Shown: piece after piece, positions 6,279 through 7,007 of the stretch | How positions within the stretch are numbered: the first letter of the stretch is position 1 | Layout: each line of letters starts with the position of its first letter | From: Candidatus Omnitrophota bacterium | GTDB taxonomy: Bacteria; Omnitrophota; Gorgyraeia; Pluralincolimonadales; Pluralincolimonadaceae | Direction: 5' to 3' | Length of the DNA: 7,007 nucleotides | Assembly: GCA_041653595.1 (NCBI GenBank) | Contig: JBAZFB010000034.1 | Span: 1-7,007, forward strand | Made by a program: the position numbers and the translations under genes | The notes under the pieces: generated by a model | The model's input: the letters and a program-made list of their open reading frames with translations, nothing else | The model's database searches: none | What the model was told of the DNA's origin: nothing

Positions 6279-6621
6279 GCACAATCAAATCCCTGATCCT
6301 GTCAAATTTATCCTGTCCGATCCCCTTGACCTTCCTGAGGTCTTCTTTGAGGAGGAAAAGGCCGTGCCCTGTCCGGTATTCCGCTATCTCCTTCGCGAGT
6401 TTCGGCCCGATGCCGGGCAGCGTCTCTAACCCTGAGACATCGGCGGTATTGATATTTACCGCGCTCCGGCTTTCTACGGTCTTTTTATAATCCGAGGAAT
6501 GGATAACCTGCAATTTTGGCCGCGCGAAATAGGTCCTATAAGCCAGGACCGCGAGCCCCAGGACGGCGAACGCGCTAAGGGCTATTATTACCTTCTTCTC
6601 CTGCACGGTGAGGTCAAACAA
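6271..6621 (-). CDS. comEA: ComEA-like membrane-anchored helix-hairpin-helix DNA-binding protein
   Basis: A protein of 116 residues with one hydrophobic segment (about 11-27) and a C-terminal double helix-hairpin-helix domain (about 54-115). The domain opens with the family signature VNINTADVSGLETLPGIG; the two hairpins are LPGIG (68-72) and VKGIG (98-102). ComEA proteins bind double-stranded DNA on the outer face of the inner membrane and pass it to the ComEC channel, and comEC lies just downstream. There is no SLBB domain, so this is the minimal form; about 25 residues link membrane segment to domain. It may stay anchored or be cleaved near VLA (25-27). The start is TTG at 6619-6621: an in-frame TAA lies three codons upstream and no ATG or GTG lies between. 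The nearest Shine-Dalgarno-like AAGAGG is 13 bases upstream, so coupling to leuS through the 8-base overlap is likely. A general HhH protein not used in competence is the alternative. Confidence 0.86.
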   Translation of the reverse strand: MFDLTVQEKKVIIALSAFAVLGLAVLAYRTYFARPKLQVIHSSDYKKTVESRSAVNINTADVSGLETLPGIGPKLAKEIAEYRTGHGLFLLKEDLRKVKGIGQDKFDRIRDLIVLE

Positions 6622-7007
6622 CGATGCTTACGAGCCTCTTGGGAACAATAACAATATTCTTCGGAGTCTTGCCGCCGAGCCACTGCTTTACTTTTTCGTC
6701 TGCAAGGATAAGTTCCTTGAGTTCCTCGTCCGTGATGCCGGCGGGCACCTCGATCTTGGAGCGGACCTTGCCGTTCACCTGTATGACTATCGTAATATTC
6801 TCCTCGACCAGCATCTTCGGGTCGAACTCCGGCCAGCCGGCTTTCAAGATGCTCTCCTTATTGCCGAGTGACCGCCACAACTCCTCGCAGAAATGCGGCG
6901 CGATCGGGGAAAGCAGCAACACGAGCGCCGAGAAAACTTCTTTATCGGCGCCGGACTGGTATATCGCATTGACGAGTTCCATCATGCCGGCGATGGCCGT
7001 GTTGAAT
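6614..7007 (-). CDS. leuS: Leucyl-tRNA synthetase, C-terminal part (5' end outside window)
   Basis: Leucine-tRNA ligase charges tRNA-Leu with leucine in the cytoplasm. Only the last 130 residues are visible, reading in from the right edge with FNTAIAGMMELVNAI, the start of a typical class Ia anticodon-binding helical bundle. Next come LLLSPIAPHFCEELW and the family's C-terminal domain, marked by IVIQVNGKVRSKIEVPA and, further on, ADEKVKQWLGGKTPKNIVIV. The protein ends in LVSIVV, close to the usual LeuRS ending. The catalytic HIGH and KMSKS motifs and the editing domain lie outside the window. The stop TGA (6614-6616) lies inside the start of the comEA-like gene, an 8-base overlap that suggests co-transcription. 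An ATG pair near 6980 is internal and not the start. The identification is very secure. Confidence 0.97.
   Translation of the reverse strand, partial: FNTAIAGMMELVNAIYQSGADKEVFSALVLLLSPIAPHFCEELWRSLGNKESILKAGWPEFDPKMLVEENITIVIQVNGKVRSKIEVPAGITDEELKELILADEKVKQWLGGKTPKNIVIVPKRLVSIVV

Overview
All eight genes in this 7 kb window lie on the minus strand and are tightly packed, with no gap above about 75 bases. In transcription order, from high to low coordinates, they are: the 3' end of leuS, a comEA-like helix-hairpin-helix gene, a parvulin-type peptidyl-prolyl isomerase lipoprotein, comEC, a single-domain PilZ gene, a BamD-like TPR gene, an lptE-like lipoprotein gene, and holA (DNA polymerase III delta) running off the left edge. 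I see no RNA gene, mobile element, CRISPR array or large repeat.

The host is a Gram-negative (diderm) bacterium, shown by an LptE-type outer-membrane lipoprotein, a BamD-like protein and a SurA/PrsA-type isomerase. The BamD-like protein has a tryptophan-rich mature N-terminus and no lipobox. That, with leuS, competence genes, lptE and holA in one run, looks to me like an uncultured lineage of the Omnitrophota/PVC neighbourhood. This taxonomic call is an impression from recalled protein style, not a search result.

Region by region: 6614-7007 is the LeuRS C-terminus; 6271-6621 is comEA, overlapping leuS by 8 bases with a TTG start. A 74-base gap (6197-6270) holds a plausible sigma70-type promoter and a strong Shine-Dalgarno site for the isomerase (5204-6196). 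comEC follows after 25 bases. Its stop codon lies inside the -35 box of a near-consensus promoter (TTGACA, 17 bases, TAAAAT) that should drive pilZ, bamD-like, lptE and holA. bamD-like/lptE overlap by 4 bases (ATGA) and lptE/holA by 7 bases, so those three are probably translationally coupled.

Functionally, the window mixes DNA uptake (ComEA hands DNA to the ComEC channel), envelope assembly (parvulin chaperone, BamD-like, LptE), c-di-GMP sensing (PilZ) and housekeeping (LeuRS, clamp-loader delta). The order looks like the proteobacterial leuS-lptE-holA block combined with the Firmicutes-style comEA-comEC-holA block. I found no clearly undescribed system. The points most worth a second look are this hybrid synteny, the non-lipoprotein BamD-like protein, and the promoters embedded at the ends of comEC and comEA.
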